From a virus, in IMG/VR virus record IMGVR_UViG_3300048016_000100, positions 1 through 42,160 of that record: a stretch of DNA of 42,160 nt; one strand, given 5' to 3'. Numbering within the stretch: the first letter of the stretch is position 1; each line of letters begins with the position of its first letter. The position numbers were made by a program, and so were the translations under genes. Shown here in pieces: positions 32,282-40,290 of this stretch. The notes beneath the pieces were generated by a model. The model saw nothing but the letters and a program-made list of their open reading frames with translations. It made no database searches and was not told where the DNA came from.

Positions 32282-32887
32282 CTATAATCCAAATTCAGAT
32301 AAGTCTAAAGCGTCTGAGCCCGACTCGTCTGTGTAGTTTGAGGCGTCGTCTGAGCCTTCGTTAGCGAAGTCTTCAGCAGCGTTAGTACGTGTACTAAACG
32401 GCTCGCCGTCTCTTGTTTTCATAAATGCACGTAATAATAAGCGTACATACCTACTCATTACTTTACCCGTCTTCGGGTCTTTGTACTCTTCAGCGCTCAC
32501 AAGTACAGATACCTTACCGTAGCAGCCTGCGTACACGTCCTCTTCTGTGAGGTCGTTACGGTCTTTATCTATCACCGCTACGTTAAAAGTACTCTTCGCA
32601 TGAGCGTAGTAGTGGCCTTCGTACTGAGCCGCAGCGTCGCCGCCCTTTTCGTCGCCGTCTAAGATCGGCATTTTAACGCCTTTAACTGTACCAAATTTTT
32701 TCATAGCTTCAGACTCGATAAGTCCTCGTAACGCTTTGAGGTCGGTCTTCTTATTAAATAACATAGTAATTTCGTAGCGCTCAGTCTTACCCTCTTCAAA
32801 GGCACGTTTTTTAAATAGCGCGGGAAAACTTAAGCGGCACTCGGGCGTAATAATCTGCGGTTTTTTGTTCTTTGCTTGTGCGGTCAT
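32282..32887 (-). CDS. ssb: ssDNA-binding protein, DUF2815 / Enc34 type
   Basis: A 201-residue protein with AAAGGAG upstream. It has DUF2815 features: an N-terminal RLSFPALFKKRAFEEGK segment, YEITMLFNKKTDL, a central DGDEKGG and GCYGKVSVLV strand, and a C-terminal acidic tail with SDALDLSEFGL. The family is an OB-fold SSB typified by Enterobacter phage Enc34 and is usually linked to a DUF2800 nuclease and SNF2 helicase, as here. It would protect single-stranded DNA at the fork and recruit replication partners through its tail. Confidence 0.85.
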   Translation of the reverse strand: MTAQAKNKKPQIITPECRLSFPALFKKRAFEEGKTERYEITMLFNKKTDLKALRGLIESEAMKKFGTVKGVKMPILDGDEKGGDAAAQYEGHYYAHAKSTFNVAVIDKDRNDLTEEDVYAGCYGKVSVLVSAEEYKDPKTGKVMSRYVRLLLRAFMKTRDGEPFSTRTNAAEDFANEGSDDASNYTDESGSDALDLSEFGL

Positions 32888-32914
32888 GTGTAGACTCCTT
32901 TAGTCTTTTTTTAG

Positions 32915-34030
32915 TTATGACTCGACGTCATTGTCGAAGTCAGACGCGGTCTCAGTCTGGTTACTGAGTTTAAAGCCGCTTGATAATTTAATAGTGTTTT
33001 GACTTAAAAACTTTTCTAACTGTGTGTCACTATATTTCTTACTTAAATTCTTTCGCGCCGTAGCAGGGCTTACAAGCTCGACGGTCTGTAAGTAGTGGCC
33101 TAGCTTTTTAGCTTCGATAAGTTTTAAGATAGCCTTTTCGTCGCGCCACTTAGTCGTAGGCCGAGTAGGCTGTAAGCTATAGCCTTCTATCTTTTTACCC
33201 TTCGTAAGCTCGTCAGTAGCAAAGGCTTCGACTTCAGCTAACCACAATTTTAGATACCATGCCTTATCGAGCATAGCTTTTAAATTGTCTTTAGATAAAG
33301 ATAACGGCTCAGGTTGGGTATCGTTATCAAAGTCTAGCTTTGCTTCAGCTATCGCCTTTCGAGTTATCTCAGGGCAGATAAGCTTTGCGGGGCAGAAATG
33401 ACAATGATTACCCTTTACGAGCGGCGCCTTACTGCTTTCTGCTAAGTCTATACCTCTTTTAAGTTCGCTCTCAAAGTCTTTTAATTCTTTTTTAGAAGTA
33501 TGATACGTACGCATAGCCGTACCCTTATACCTAGGTTGATAGATACTCGTCTGATAGTCTGCAAAGTCGAAGTTATAAAGATGTGCGATACCTAATAAGT
33601 ACGTCATTAACTGCGGGTTACGCTTCTCAGATACAAAACCTCGCCCATACTTAAAGTCGATAACGTGTAAGTAGTCGTAAAGGTTTACGATAGACACGTC
33701 AGCCGTACCGTATAGCTCAGGGTGTACGTGCGATAAGTCTACCTTAGTCTCTACTAAAAGCTCGCTCGTAGGGACTCGGTACTTATTAAGATCACTTACG
33801 AAGTTAATAGCGTCGGCGTGCATATAATCGGGGTACTTACTAAGTTCAAACTTCTTTTTAAGAAGCTTTAACTCTACTAGCTCATGCGCTAGAGTGCCCT
33901 CTTCGGCTGCGGCGCTCGTACGTGACGGTATGCCTTCGGATAACTTCACACTACCCGCGCACGCGAGCACGCGGTAGATACTGCTAGGACTGTATTTAGC
34001 GTGCTTCTTAGGCGCGGCGGTAGTCGTCAT
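32915..34030 (-). CDS. PD-(D/E)XK nuclease, DUF2800, probable Fe-S protein
   Basis: A 371-residue protein with RecB/Cas4-type motifs: GTLAHELVE (His49), GTADVSIV (Asp111), HVIDFKYGRG (Asp125, Lys127), and PQLMTYLLG (Gln140). One early Cys (Cys24 in VLACAGS) plus three late Cys (210, 213, 219 in HCHFCPAKLIC) match the 1+3 pattern that binds a 4Fe-4S cluster in AddB and Cas4. DUF2800 proteins sit with SSB, polymerase and SNF2 helicase in phage replication modules. It probably processes DNA ends in recombination or replication. Confidence 0.85.
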   Translation of the reverse strand: MTTTAAPKKHAKYSPSSIYRVLACAGSVKLSEGIPSRTSAAAEEGTLAHELVELKLLKKKFELSKYPDYMHADAINFVSDLNKYRVPTSELLVETKVDLSHVHPELYGTADVSIVNLYDYLHVIDFKYGRGFVSEKRNPQLMTYLLGIAHLYNFDFADYQTSIYQPRYKGTAMRTYHTSKKELKDFESELKRGIDLAESSKAPLVKGNHCHFCPAKLICPEITRKAIAEAKLDFDNDTQPEPLSLSKDNLKAMLDKAWYLKLWLAEVEAFATDELTKGKKIEGYSLQPTRPTTKWRDEKAILKLIEAKKLGHYLQTVELVSPATARKNLSKKYSDTQLEKFLSQNTIKLSSGFKLSNQTETASDFDNDVES

Positions 34031-34034
34031 GTGG

Positions 34035-34475
34035 TTACTTCTTTTTAGCTTTTAAAGTAGACTCGATAGTCGCAAGTACTTGCTCGTAGTCCTTTTCTTT
34101 GATCTCTTGAATAGACTTCGCTTTAAACTTTTTAAGTAAAGCAGCTACGTACGGCTTACCCATTTTAACCGCTAAGCCTTGAATAGCTTTAATAACGTCT
34201 TGCTCAGATACGCCGTTACTCTCGTCAGCTTCAGGGTCTAAAGCGTCTTCGGTAGTCTCTTCGACCTCAAGGTCTAAACTCTCTTCAGTCTCTTCGACTT
34301 CTACTTTTTTAGTCGCGGCCTTTTTAACCGAAGACTTGTTAGCAGGCGCAGGCGCTAAGTCAGCTTCTTTCGTCGTGCCTGCTGCGGGCGTAATGCTCGC
34401 GATAAGGTCTTGCAACGTAGCTACTTCAGCTTGTGCGCTTGACAACTTATATAATAAGTATTTTTTTAGGTCCAT
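34035..34475 (-). CDS. conserved phage replication-module protein of unknown function
   Basis: A 146-residue protein, 4 bases ahead of the nuclease gene. An N-terminal helix (MDLKKYLLYKLSSAQAEVA) precedes an Ala/Pro/Lys stretch, a strongly acidic stretch (VEETEESLDLEVEE, residues 59-90), and a C-terminal globular segment (VIKAIQGLAVKMGKPYVAAL, then KSIQEIKEKDYEQVLATI) ending KAKKK. The pattern of acidic hinge and terminal domain suggests a partner-binding adaptor. Function not established. Confidence 0.65.
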   Translation of the reverse strand: MDLKKYLLYKLSSAQAEVATLQDLIASITPAAGTTKEADLAPAPANKSSVKKAATKKVEVEETEESLDLEVEETTEDALDPEADESNGVSEQDVIKAIQGLAVKMGKPYVAALLKKFKAKSIQEIKEKDYEQVLATIESTLKAKKK

Positions 34476-34480
34476 TTTAG

Positions 34481-34510
34481 TACTCCTTTGTTAGTGCCTT
34501 AATCGGCGGT
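34481..34510 (-). repeat. duplicated translation leader, copy 1
   Basis: On the minus strand GGCACTAACAAAGGAGTA precedes the gene at 34475. The preceding bases (GCCGATTAAGGC) form a small hairpin. It is a near copy of the leader at 34699-34730. Confidence 0.7.
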
Positions 34511-34693
34511 TTAATCTTTTAAATTATCATGTAACATAACAGTCATAGCTATAGCGCTGATGACATAGACCGCTACTAATACCCAGAAAGCTACGCCTTG
34601 ACCATAGAAATCTTGGTCTTTTATCCACGTAATTACGTACGGCATAGCTAGGTAGATCATCATTAACTGAACTGAGTTTATAATTCTCATCAT
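34511..34693 (-). CDS. small two-segment membrane protein
   Basis: A 60-residue protein with two hydrophobic segments, residues 4-23 (INSVQLMMIYLAMPYVITWI) and about 34-54 (VAFWVLVAVYVISAIAMTVML), separated by a short charged loop (KDQDFYGQG). AAAGGAG precedes the first of two adjacent ATG codons. It lies between the helicase and adaptor genes, and its leader is duplicated. Size and topology allow a holin or antiholin role, or a membrane anchor for replication. No family recognised. Confidence 0.6.
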   Translation of the reverse strand: MMRIINSVQLMMIYLAMPYVITWIKDQDFYGQGVAFWVLVAVYVISAIAMTVMLHDNLKD

Positions 34694-34697
34694 AAAG

Positions 34698-36347
34698 TTA
34701 CTCCTTTGTTAGTGCGGCGTTAATCGCCGCTTTGTTTTTAGTTTTCTTTTTTAGTACGCCTAGCATTAGATGTGCAAGACTATTTTTAAATATAAAGTAA
34801 TACGGCTCGACGACTCTCGTCTGACCTTTGCGTCGTAGCCTACGTACACACTGGTCGTTATTACCTTCGACCCAGTCAAACTCTACAAAGTAAGCTTTAC
34901 ACGACCGAGTCAAAGTGTATCCGAGACCGCCCGCCACAATATTAATGATAATGACGTCGCTATCGCCGCGCTGAAAGGCGTCTATGATAAGCTGCCTATC
35001 TTTCATTACTGTAGAGCCGTTAATAACTAAAGGGTTTAAGTCTTTTAAGCCCTCTCGTAGCTTATCTATAACAGACTTATGCCACGCAAAGACGACAACG
35101 GGCTCGCCGCCTGTACGTACAGTGTCTTTTAGTATCGGTATCGCCTCGTCTGCGGCCTGCTCGCCTGAGAGTTTTCTAAGCTCAGCTATGAAGTCTTTAG
35201 GGCTTACGGTCTTTAATGACGACTTAACTTTAACTCTCATATCGAGCGCCTCGGACTGACCGCGAGCGATACGCAGTATCTCTTCTAATGTGAAAGACTT
35301 TAAGAGCGTCTCTTCGGCTTCTTTCGTTTTCTTACCGAGCTTCGTCGGGTTTAAATAGACGATAGAGTCGTCAGCCTGCGGCGGTACGTCGCCCTCTCTA
35401 AGCTCTTGATGTATCATATAGCCCGACGTTTTAAGTTTAGATATAAGCTCGTCCTCGTTTTCACTACCGCCGTAAGAGATACCGTACTCGTCTTCGACGC
35501 TCTCACAGTATTTAAAGCCGTACTCGGGCTTACTCATAAAGCCGATAGCCTGCGGGGCGAAGGCGTTAACTATGGGCCATAACTCTACGGGCTTATAGTT
35601 AGGCATAGGCGTACCGCTCATTAAGCAGACCCTAGCCGCGTTACGCCCTATAAAGGTATGCTCTAAGCCCTTTCGAGCCGTTAAGCACTTCGTACGCGCT
35701 GACGTATCGTTTTTAAACCTATGCGCCTCGTCGACTATAACGAGACCTATATTGTACGTTGCGATAGTACCCATAAAGCCCGCTATCAGACTATCAGGTA
35801 TTATAATGACGTCGGCAGGTCGCAGTCGGTCTTTAGCTGAGCTTATCGTAAGTACGTCTAAAAACGCATGGCTCTTATCGTCTATCTCTTCGCGCCAAGT
35901 GTATTTAAGGGACGACGGGCAGATAACGACCGTAGTCTTACGCTCTTGTACGACGACGTACTCAAGGGCCATGCTCGCGGTAAAGGTCTTGCCTGTACCC
36001 GCTTCGTACCATAGATAGGTGTACTTATTAGTAAGTATGTGTAAGGCACCTCGTATCTGATAGTCTACGGGTACATACCGAGGCGAGTACTGAAGCTTAA
36101 AGCTTACGTCGTCGCCTTCGTCTTTATAGCCTAGCCATGATTTAAAACGGTCTTTTAGTTTATGAGTTAAGTTAGGCTCGCAGTACGTCAGTAACCTAAA
36201 GGCCACTTCGGGTCTGTTCGTATGCCATACAGGACGCTCGTCGCTCGCAGTTTTAGAGAACTGAAAGCCCGCCTTTTCGGGTATGTGTCTATCGTCGAAG
36301 CGAGTAACGCATATATAGCGCCCCGATACTTCGTATACGTATGGCAT
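34698..36347 (-). CDS. SNF2-family DNA helicase/translocase
   Basis: A 549-residue protein with SF2/SNF2 motifs: Walker A EAGTGKT (115-121), motif Ia VVICPSSL, DEAH box VIVDEAHR (206-209), SGTP (244-247), then a C-terminal helicase lobe with FAWHKSVIDKL, INGSTVM, and AGGLGYTLT followed by QCVRRLRRKGQ (motif VI). The N-terminal 90 residues have no recognised domain. Such SMARCAL1-like phage enzymes translocate on double-stranded DNA and remodel forks. It is the first gene of the leftward replication operon. Confidence 0.92.
   Translation of the reverse strand: MPYVYEVSGRYICVTRFDDRHIPEKAGFQFSKTASDERPVWHTNRPEVAFRLLTYCEPNLTHKLKDRFKSWLGYKDEGDDVSFKLQYSPRYVPVDYQIRGALHILTNKYTYLWYEAGTGKTFTASMALEYVVVQERKTTVVICPSSLKYTWREEIDDKSHAFLDVLTISSAKDRLRPADVIIIPDSLIAGFMGTIATYNIGLVIVDEAHRFKNDTSARTKCLTARKGLEHTFIGRNAARVCLMSGTPMPNYKPVELWPIVNAFAPQAIGFMSKPEYGFKYCESVEDEYGISYGGSENEDELISKLKTSGYMIHQELREGDVPPQADDSIVYLNPTKLGKKTKEAEETLLKSFTLEEILRIARGQSEALDMRVKVKSSLKTVSPKDFIAELRKLSGEQAADEAIPILKDTVRTGGEPVVVFAWHKSVIDKLREGLKDLNPLVINGSTVMKDRQLIIDAFQRGDSDVIIINIVAGGLGYTLTRSCKAYFVEFDWVEGNNDQCVRRLRRKGQTRVVEPYYFIFKNSLAHLMLGVLKKKTKNKAAINAALTKE
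34699..34730 (-). repeat. duplicated translation leader, copy 2, with hairpin
   Basis: On the minus strand a GCGGCG-ATTAA-CGCCGC hairpin, inside the 3' end of the helicase gene, is followed by GCACTAACAAAGGAGTAA, the ribosome site of the membrane-protein gene. It matches the leader at 34481-34510 over about 20 bases. Each copy has a different stem with conserved loop ATTAA or GATTAA, suggesting structure is maintained. Confidence 0.7.
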
Positions 36348-36459
36348 AACTTAACCGCCCCTTGTTAAATAAAATAGCTTGATACGGGTAAAGAAGTATT
36401 TTAGCGTAGCGACCTAGTCAACACAATTTTATTAAGATCAATTATATAGGGGGTATGAT
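36348..36459. promoter_or_regulatory. divergent promoter/operator region
   Basis: 112 bases between the leftward helicase operon and the rightward regulator gene. It is AT-rich. TTGATA occurs on the plus strand near 36378 and TTGACT on the minus strand near 36418, but no consensus -10 at proper spacing was found. AGGGGG (36448-36453) provides the ribosome site of the rightward gene. Position argues for divergent promoters controlled by the adjacent Cro-like protein. Exact sites are not identified. Confidence 0.45.
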
Positions 36460-36720
36460 ATGAAAGGCGTTACTTTAAAGCAATATATAGACACTAGAGG
36501 CGTAGGCGCGGTCGCAGCACTTTGCCGAGTTACTAACGCGACGGTTTACGGCTGGGCTCGCTCGAAGTTTGCGCCTAACCCTTTACACGCTCATTTAATG
36601 ATAGACGACTCTATGGGTATGCTATCTTATAACTCAATCTATACGACGTACATACTTGAAAACTTCGAGCTAGTCGTTAACCATAGAGCTAAGAACTTTA
36701 CGACCGACGTCGAAGGTTAG
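36460..36720 (+). CDS. Cro-like HTH transcription regulator
   Basis: An 86-residue protein. Residues 6-40 (LKQYIDTRG then GAVAALCRVTNATVYGWARS) form a helix-turn-helix of the Cro/YdaS type, followed by a helical, aromatic C-terminal part. It is divergently placed from the helicase operon and 3 bases ahead of the primase gene, so it probably regulates the shared intergenic promoters and itself. No partner CI-like repressor or integrase is visible, so lysogeny is not supported by this gene alone. Confidence 0.7.
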   Translation: MKGVTLKQYIDTRGVGAVAALCRVTNATVYGWARSKFAPNPLHAHLMIDDSMGMLSYNSIYTTYILENFELVVNHRAKNFTTDVEG

Positions 36721-36723
36721 TCT

Positions 36724-39021
36724 ATGGATAAGCTTAAATACTTGCGTAGGTTTTACGACCTAGGCTTTGCCGTGATATGGCTCTACCCACAGAGTAAGCG
36801 CCCTATCGGTCTCGATTGGCAGACGGGCGACCGTAAACACTTCGATACTTTAGAGAAGACTTATAAAGAAGCCTATAACGTGGGCGTGCGCCTTGGCTCA
36901 GCGTCTCAGTTAGACGACGATACGTACTTGTGCGTACTAGATTGTGACGTAAAGTCTAGCGAGCCCCACTACTTAAAAGAAATGGAATTAGCTCTTAAAG
37001 GCTTTGCGCCTTCTGTAGAGTACGCCCCTCGGGTCCTCTCGGGCCGTGGCGGCGGCTCTTGTCATGTCTACTTTAGGACGAAGACGCCGCAGCAGAGTTT
37101 TAAAGCCCTACGCTCTAACCATAAAACCAAAGTCCTCATGCCTTCGACGCCGCCGACTGACGCCGATAAGATATCAGGACTTACAGAGAATGAACTTAAC
37201 GACGGCTACCGTATGCGCTTAGCGTGGGAAATAGACGTGTACGGCGAGGGTAAGCAGGTCGTAATGCCGCCGTCCATACACCCCGATACGTACCGAGCTT
37301 ATGAGTGGGATACCGAGCCTAAAGAAATAGAGCAAATACCTTTAGTCGCTAACTTCGGACTCGAAGGCCGAAAGCTTTTAAAGACGACCGACGCCATAGT
37401 CGAAGTCGATTACGACTACACATTAGCAGATTGTTATACCCTCTCTAAAGAAAACTATCACTTAATCGTTTACGGCGAAAAGTTCGACGAAAGATATAAG
37501 TCGCGCTCTGAGGCTGTCATGGGTTGTCTGAGCCTATTAGCCTACGCAGGACTTAAAGACTCAGAGATATACGCGGTCATGACTGATAGTGATAACTTTA
37601 TCTCTGAGAAGCCCCTAGAGGCAGGTAAAGGCGATAGAGATAAGGCGGCTCAGTGGCTCTCTAAGCAGCTTGCCAAGGTACGCGCCGACATGAGTAACGC
37701 GAAAGACTTTAACGGTCTCGAAGCTGACGACGTCGACGTCTTACTCTCTGAAGCTGAAGCCTTAGAGCAAGAAGAGGACTTAGTCCCTTGGGTCTCAAAG
37801 CTCAAAGGTAAAGAGGGCGCCTATAAAAGTACGTCCTATAACTTAGCGTTAATACTTCGTCACGGCTTCAGAGAAGCGCGGCTTTTCGGCTACAACGCCT
37901 TTACTCAGAGTATGATCTACTTAGCTCAGCCGCCTTGGGGCGAGCCTTCAGACGTAGGCCGAGAGCTTGTCGACTCTGACGATACTCAGGCTAAGATATG
38001 GCTCTCAAGATATTATGGGGTAGAGACAAGTACGCACGCAGTTAATGAGATAATCACAGTATTAGCTAATGAGAATACCTTTCACCCTGTTAAGACTTAC
38101 TTAGACGCCCTTGAGTGGGACGGCGTCGAGCGCTTAGATACTTGGTTGAGTCAGTACTTAGAAGCTGAAGGCGACCCCGAGTACTTAGCAGACGTAGGTA
38201 GAAAGACTCTAGCCGCTGCGGTTAATCGGGTATACCGCGCAGGTTGTGAGTTTCACCATATGTTAATTTTAGAAGGTACTCAAGGCTGTGGTAAGAGTTC
38301 TACGGTTAAGATACTAGCGAGCCCCGCGTGGTTTTCGGACTCACTCGGCGACGTCACTAATAAAGATATTATCGAAGTCATGCGCGGTAAGTGGCTTATA
38401 GAGGTCGGCGAGCTTGCGGCTATGAACCGCTCTAGCGCTAACGATATGAAAGACTTTATAACTAAAAACGCAGACACACATAGAAAAGCCTTCGCTCGGC
38501 GTGCGGTCACTGTACCACGTCAGAGTATCTTAATCGGTACGACTAACGACCAAGAGTACTTAAAAGACCCTACAGGCGGGCGCCGCTTCTGGCCCGTACG
38601 TGTAGGTCAAGTCGACTTTAAAGCTTTAATTAGAGACCGAGACCAATTATGGGCTGAAGCTAAGATGTGCTATCAGTTAGGCGAGCTTCTGTACTTAGAT
38701 AACCCTAAAGTTAAAGCCATAGCCGAGAGCGAACAATACGACCGCGCCATAGTGGACGAGTTAGAGACTAAGATACTCAATATAATAGAAGACCAAGGCA
38801 TGACCGAAGAGGTCGACTTCGATAAGTTCTTTACTGAGCTATGCTTTAAACATAACCTTAAAGAGACTGACTACGTGCTACAGGTACGCTGTAAAAAGAT
38901 TTTTACTAAGCTACAGTATAAAAAGATACGGGTACGTAAAGAGGGCGTCAGGCGCTATAAATGGGTTAAATATAATACAGTACATAAGTCGTACAATGGG
39001 GTGCATGATGAATGGAGTTAA
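36724..39021 (+). CDS. bifunctional primase-helicase (PrimPol + VirE/VapE ATPase)
   Basis: A 765-residue protein. The N-terminal PrimPol domain has GVRLG, VLDCDVK (Asp73, Asp75) and LSGRGGGSCHVYF (His114) as catalytic landmarks. The C-terminal VirE-type P-loop ATPase has GTQGCGKSST (about 518-527), KWLIEVGELAAMNR (Walker B region) and TNDQEYLKDPTGGRRFW, an arginine-containing motif. A short basic C terminus follows. It would synthesise primers and unwind DNA at origin or fork. It acts with the polymerase and SSB of the leftward arm. Confidence 0.93.
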   Translation: MDKLKYLRRFYDLGFAVIWLYPQSKRPIGLDWQTGDRKHFDTLEKTYKEAYNVGVRLGSASQLDDDTYLCVLDCDVKSSEPHYLKEMELALKGFAPSVEYAPRVLSGRGGGSCHVYFRTKTPQQSFKALRSNHKTKVLMPSTPPTDADKISGLTENELNDGYRMRLAWEIDVYGEGKQVVMPPSIHPDTYRAYEWDTEPKEIEQIPLVANFGLEGRKLLKTTDAIVEVDYDYTLADCYTLSKENYHLIVYGEKFDERYKSRSEAVMGCLSLLAYAGLKDSEIYAVMTDSDNFISEKPLEAGKGDRDKAAQWLSKQLAKVRADMSNAKDFNGLEADDVDVLLSEAEALEQEEDLVPWVSKLKGKEGAYKSTSYNLALILRHGFREARLFGYNAFTQSMIYLAQPPWGEPSDVGRELVDSDDTQAKIWLSRYYGVETSTHAVNEIITVLANENTFHPVKTYLDALEWDGVERLDTWLSQYLEAEGDPEYLADVGRKTLAAAVNRVYRAGCEFHHMLILEGTQGCGKSSTVKILASPAWFSDSLGDVTNKDIIEVMRGKWLIEVGELAAMNRSSANDMKDFITKNADTHRKAFARRAVTVPRQSILIGTTNDQEYLKDPTGGRRFWPVRVGQVDFKALIRDRDQLWAEAKMCYQLGELLYLDNPKVKAIAESEQYDRAIVDELETKILNIIEDQGMTEEVDFDKFFTELCFKHNLKETDYVLQVRCKKIFTKLQYKKIRVRKEGVRRYKWVKYNTVHKSYNGVHDEWS

Positions 39022-39307
39022 GTTAGCCGATAAATTTAAAGAGATATGTACCGAGTTTAAGAAGGTCCATAAATACAATATGCTCATGCGCTATAGTTTT
39101 AGCGCTAAGGGTATTCTGAGACCCGAAGACCAAGCGGCCTTAGAAGAGCTTAAAGAGTACTACGGTTACGCACATACGGCGCAGGTCTCGGTACAGTTCG
39201 CAGATAAGCTACTCTTAGAGTACGAGGCCCTCGTCGAAGAGAATGAGAAGCTCAGAGATATACTTAGTACGGTCAGTAAGCGTAAGCGCTTTTTAGGGGT
39301 CTTCTAA
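39008..39307 (+). CDS. hypothetical coiled-coil protein
   Basis: About 99 residues from ATG 39008, with GGGG 6 bases upstream; ATGs at 38996 and 39005 are in frame. The start lies inside the primase 3' end. It is helical throughout, with a C-terminal coiled coil (LLLEYEALVEENEKLRDILS) and basic end. Position after the primase suggests a replication accessory. Function unknown. Confidence 0.6.
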   Translation: MNGVKLADKFKEICTEFKKVHKYNMLMRYSFSAKGILRPEDQAALEELKEYYGYAHTAQVSVQFADKLLLEYEALVEENEKLRDILSTVSKRKRFLGVF

Positions 39308-39456
39308 TGATAGACTTACAGTATGTCGCAGTCGTCAGCTTCGGTACGAGTTTTCTAATGTGTCTCTTTCAGAGTGGCGGTATGTGGGGCCTGAGTTTAT
39401 GCTTCGCGGCCTTTACGTGTATGGTATGTACGGGCTTAGCTTCGGCAGTCATGTAA
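39307..39456 (+). CDS. 49-residue membrane protein, stop-start overlap
   Basis: A 49-residue frame whose ATG overlaps the previous stop (TAATG), so it is translationally coupled. Two hydrophobic segments (VAVVSFGTSFLMCLF and MWGLSLCFAAFTCMVCTGLA) with a short Gly loop suggest a hairpin membrane protein. It contains four Cys. Codon use matches the phage. It could be a holin, antiholin or superinfection factor. It ends just before a convergent terminator. Confidence 0.5.
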   Translation: MIDLQYVAVVSFGTSFLMCLFQSGGMWGLSLCFAAFTCMVCTGLASAVM

Positions 39457-39480
39457 TAAAAAAGGCCCCTTTCGGGGCCT
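39457..39480 (-). terminator. leftward rho-independent terminator, GAAA loop
   Basis: On the minus strand AGGCCCC-GAAA-GGGGCCT is followed by TTTTTTATTA. The stem is a perfect 7 bp. It separates the convergent transcription units meeting here. Confidence 0.85.
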
Positions 39481-39499
39481 CTAGGGTAGGGCTTGGGTC

Positions 39500-39796
39500 T
39501 TACTTCGTTTTCTTTTTATAAGGGCCGCGCTTAGTCTTCGTAGCGGCCTTTACTTTCTTAGCTTTTACAGTCTTAACCGCTAACCTCTTAGCCGCCACTT
39601 TAACGATTAAAGGCTTTGCGGCAAGCTTCGGACGCTCGGCTTTCTTAGGCGGGACCGCTAGGGCCACGCCTGTATACTTAGATAACTTCATATTGATAAT
39701 CGTCTGATAACCCATGCCTGTAGCTTTCGCTTCGGCTTTAATGGCGTTTAAGACTTTAGTATCGACTCTCATAGTAACGGGGCTCGTAGTAATCAT
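39500..39796 (-). CDS. ribbon-helix-helix protein with lysine-rich tail
   Basis: A 98-residue protein with AAAAGGAG upstream. Residues 5-45 (SPVTMRVDTKVLNAIKAEAK then TGMGYQTIINMKLSKY) read as a ribbon-helix-helix DNA-binding fold of BrnA/Arc type. The last 45 residues are a Lys/Ala/Val tail ending GPYKKKTK, like histone H1. Specific N-terminal binding plus a nonspecific basic tail suggests a regulator that also compacts DNA. It is a leftward gene near the mirrored array, so may bind there. Confidence 0.65.
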   Translation of the reverse strand: MITTSPVTMRVDTKVLNAIKAEAKATGMGYQTIINMKLSKYTGVALAVPPKKAERPKLAAKPLIVKVAAKRLAVKTVKAKKVKAATKTKRGPYKKKTK

Positions 39797-39834
39797 GTAT
39801 GTACTCCTTTTAGGTTTAAGTTATAGATAGGTAC

Positions 39835-40290
39835 TTACTTAGGGGTCAAGGCTTTTTTAAGCTTAGAGAGCCCCGAGGGGCCGAGTTTTCGTATCTCGCG
39901 CCGCCTACAGCCGCAGGACTTTGTACGCCCGAGACGAAGTAGAGTACCTGCGTACAGACATTGATTACCACATTCACACTGACATAAGAAGACGGCTTCT
40001 CTAGTGCCTGCGCCGTTACGTCGGTATCTGACGCCCGAAAAGCTTAACACAGTAAGCTTACCGTACCGATTACCTACCTCGTTTTTAAAGGTCGGCGCCC
40101 GCTCTCGTATGTTAAGAGAGGGGTCGGCTTTCTTTAAGGCATTGTAGACGCCTTGCCTGTTCATAGAAAGATGGGCGGCGATAGTGGTCGGCTTATAGCC
40201 TTTAAGGTAGAGACTATAAATGTGAGCTATTAAGGTCGGTGTAAGCCTGACTCGGACGGTATTAGTGGGCGGTTTAAATTGTGCGTACAT
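39835..40290 (-). CDS. HTH plus zinc-ribbon protein (HNH-accessory-like)
   Basis: A 151-residue protein. The N-terminal HTH near residues 20-50 (AHIYSLYLKGYKPTTIAAHL then SMNRQGVYNAL) precedes a zinc-ribbon-like domain (YGKLTVLSF, FLCQCECGNQ, then TKSCGC) found in phage homing-endonuclease and DNA-binding proteins. No HNH core is seen. It borders the mirrored CTGTCC array, so it may recognise it. No Shine-Dalgarno is visible at its ATG; TGATATATT (extended -10-like) lies about a dozen bases upstream, so translation may be leaderless. Confidence 0.65.
   Translation of the reverse strand: MYAQFKPPTNTVRVRLTPTLIAHIYSLYLKGYKPTTIAAHLSMNRQGVYNALKKADPSLNIRERAPTFKNEVGNRYGKLTVLSFSGVRYRRNGAGTREAVFLCQCECGNQCLYAGTLLRLGRTKSCGCRRREIRKLGPSGLSKLKKALTPK

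Noticed and set aside
31944-32364. Rightward frames opposite the lysine-rich and SSB genes
   Set aside because: They are Phe/Leu-rich shadows of the Lys-rich coding strand and lack ribosome sites.
36460-36720. Evidence for a lysogenic lifestyle from the Cro-like regulator
   Set aside because: A single HTH regulator without integrase, attachment site or CI-like repressor does not support lysogeny.
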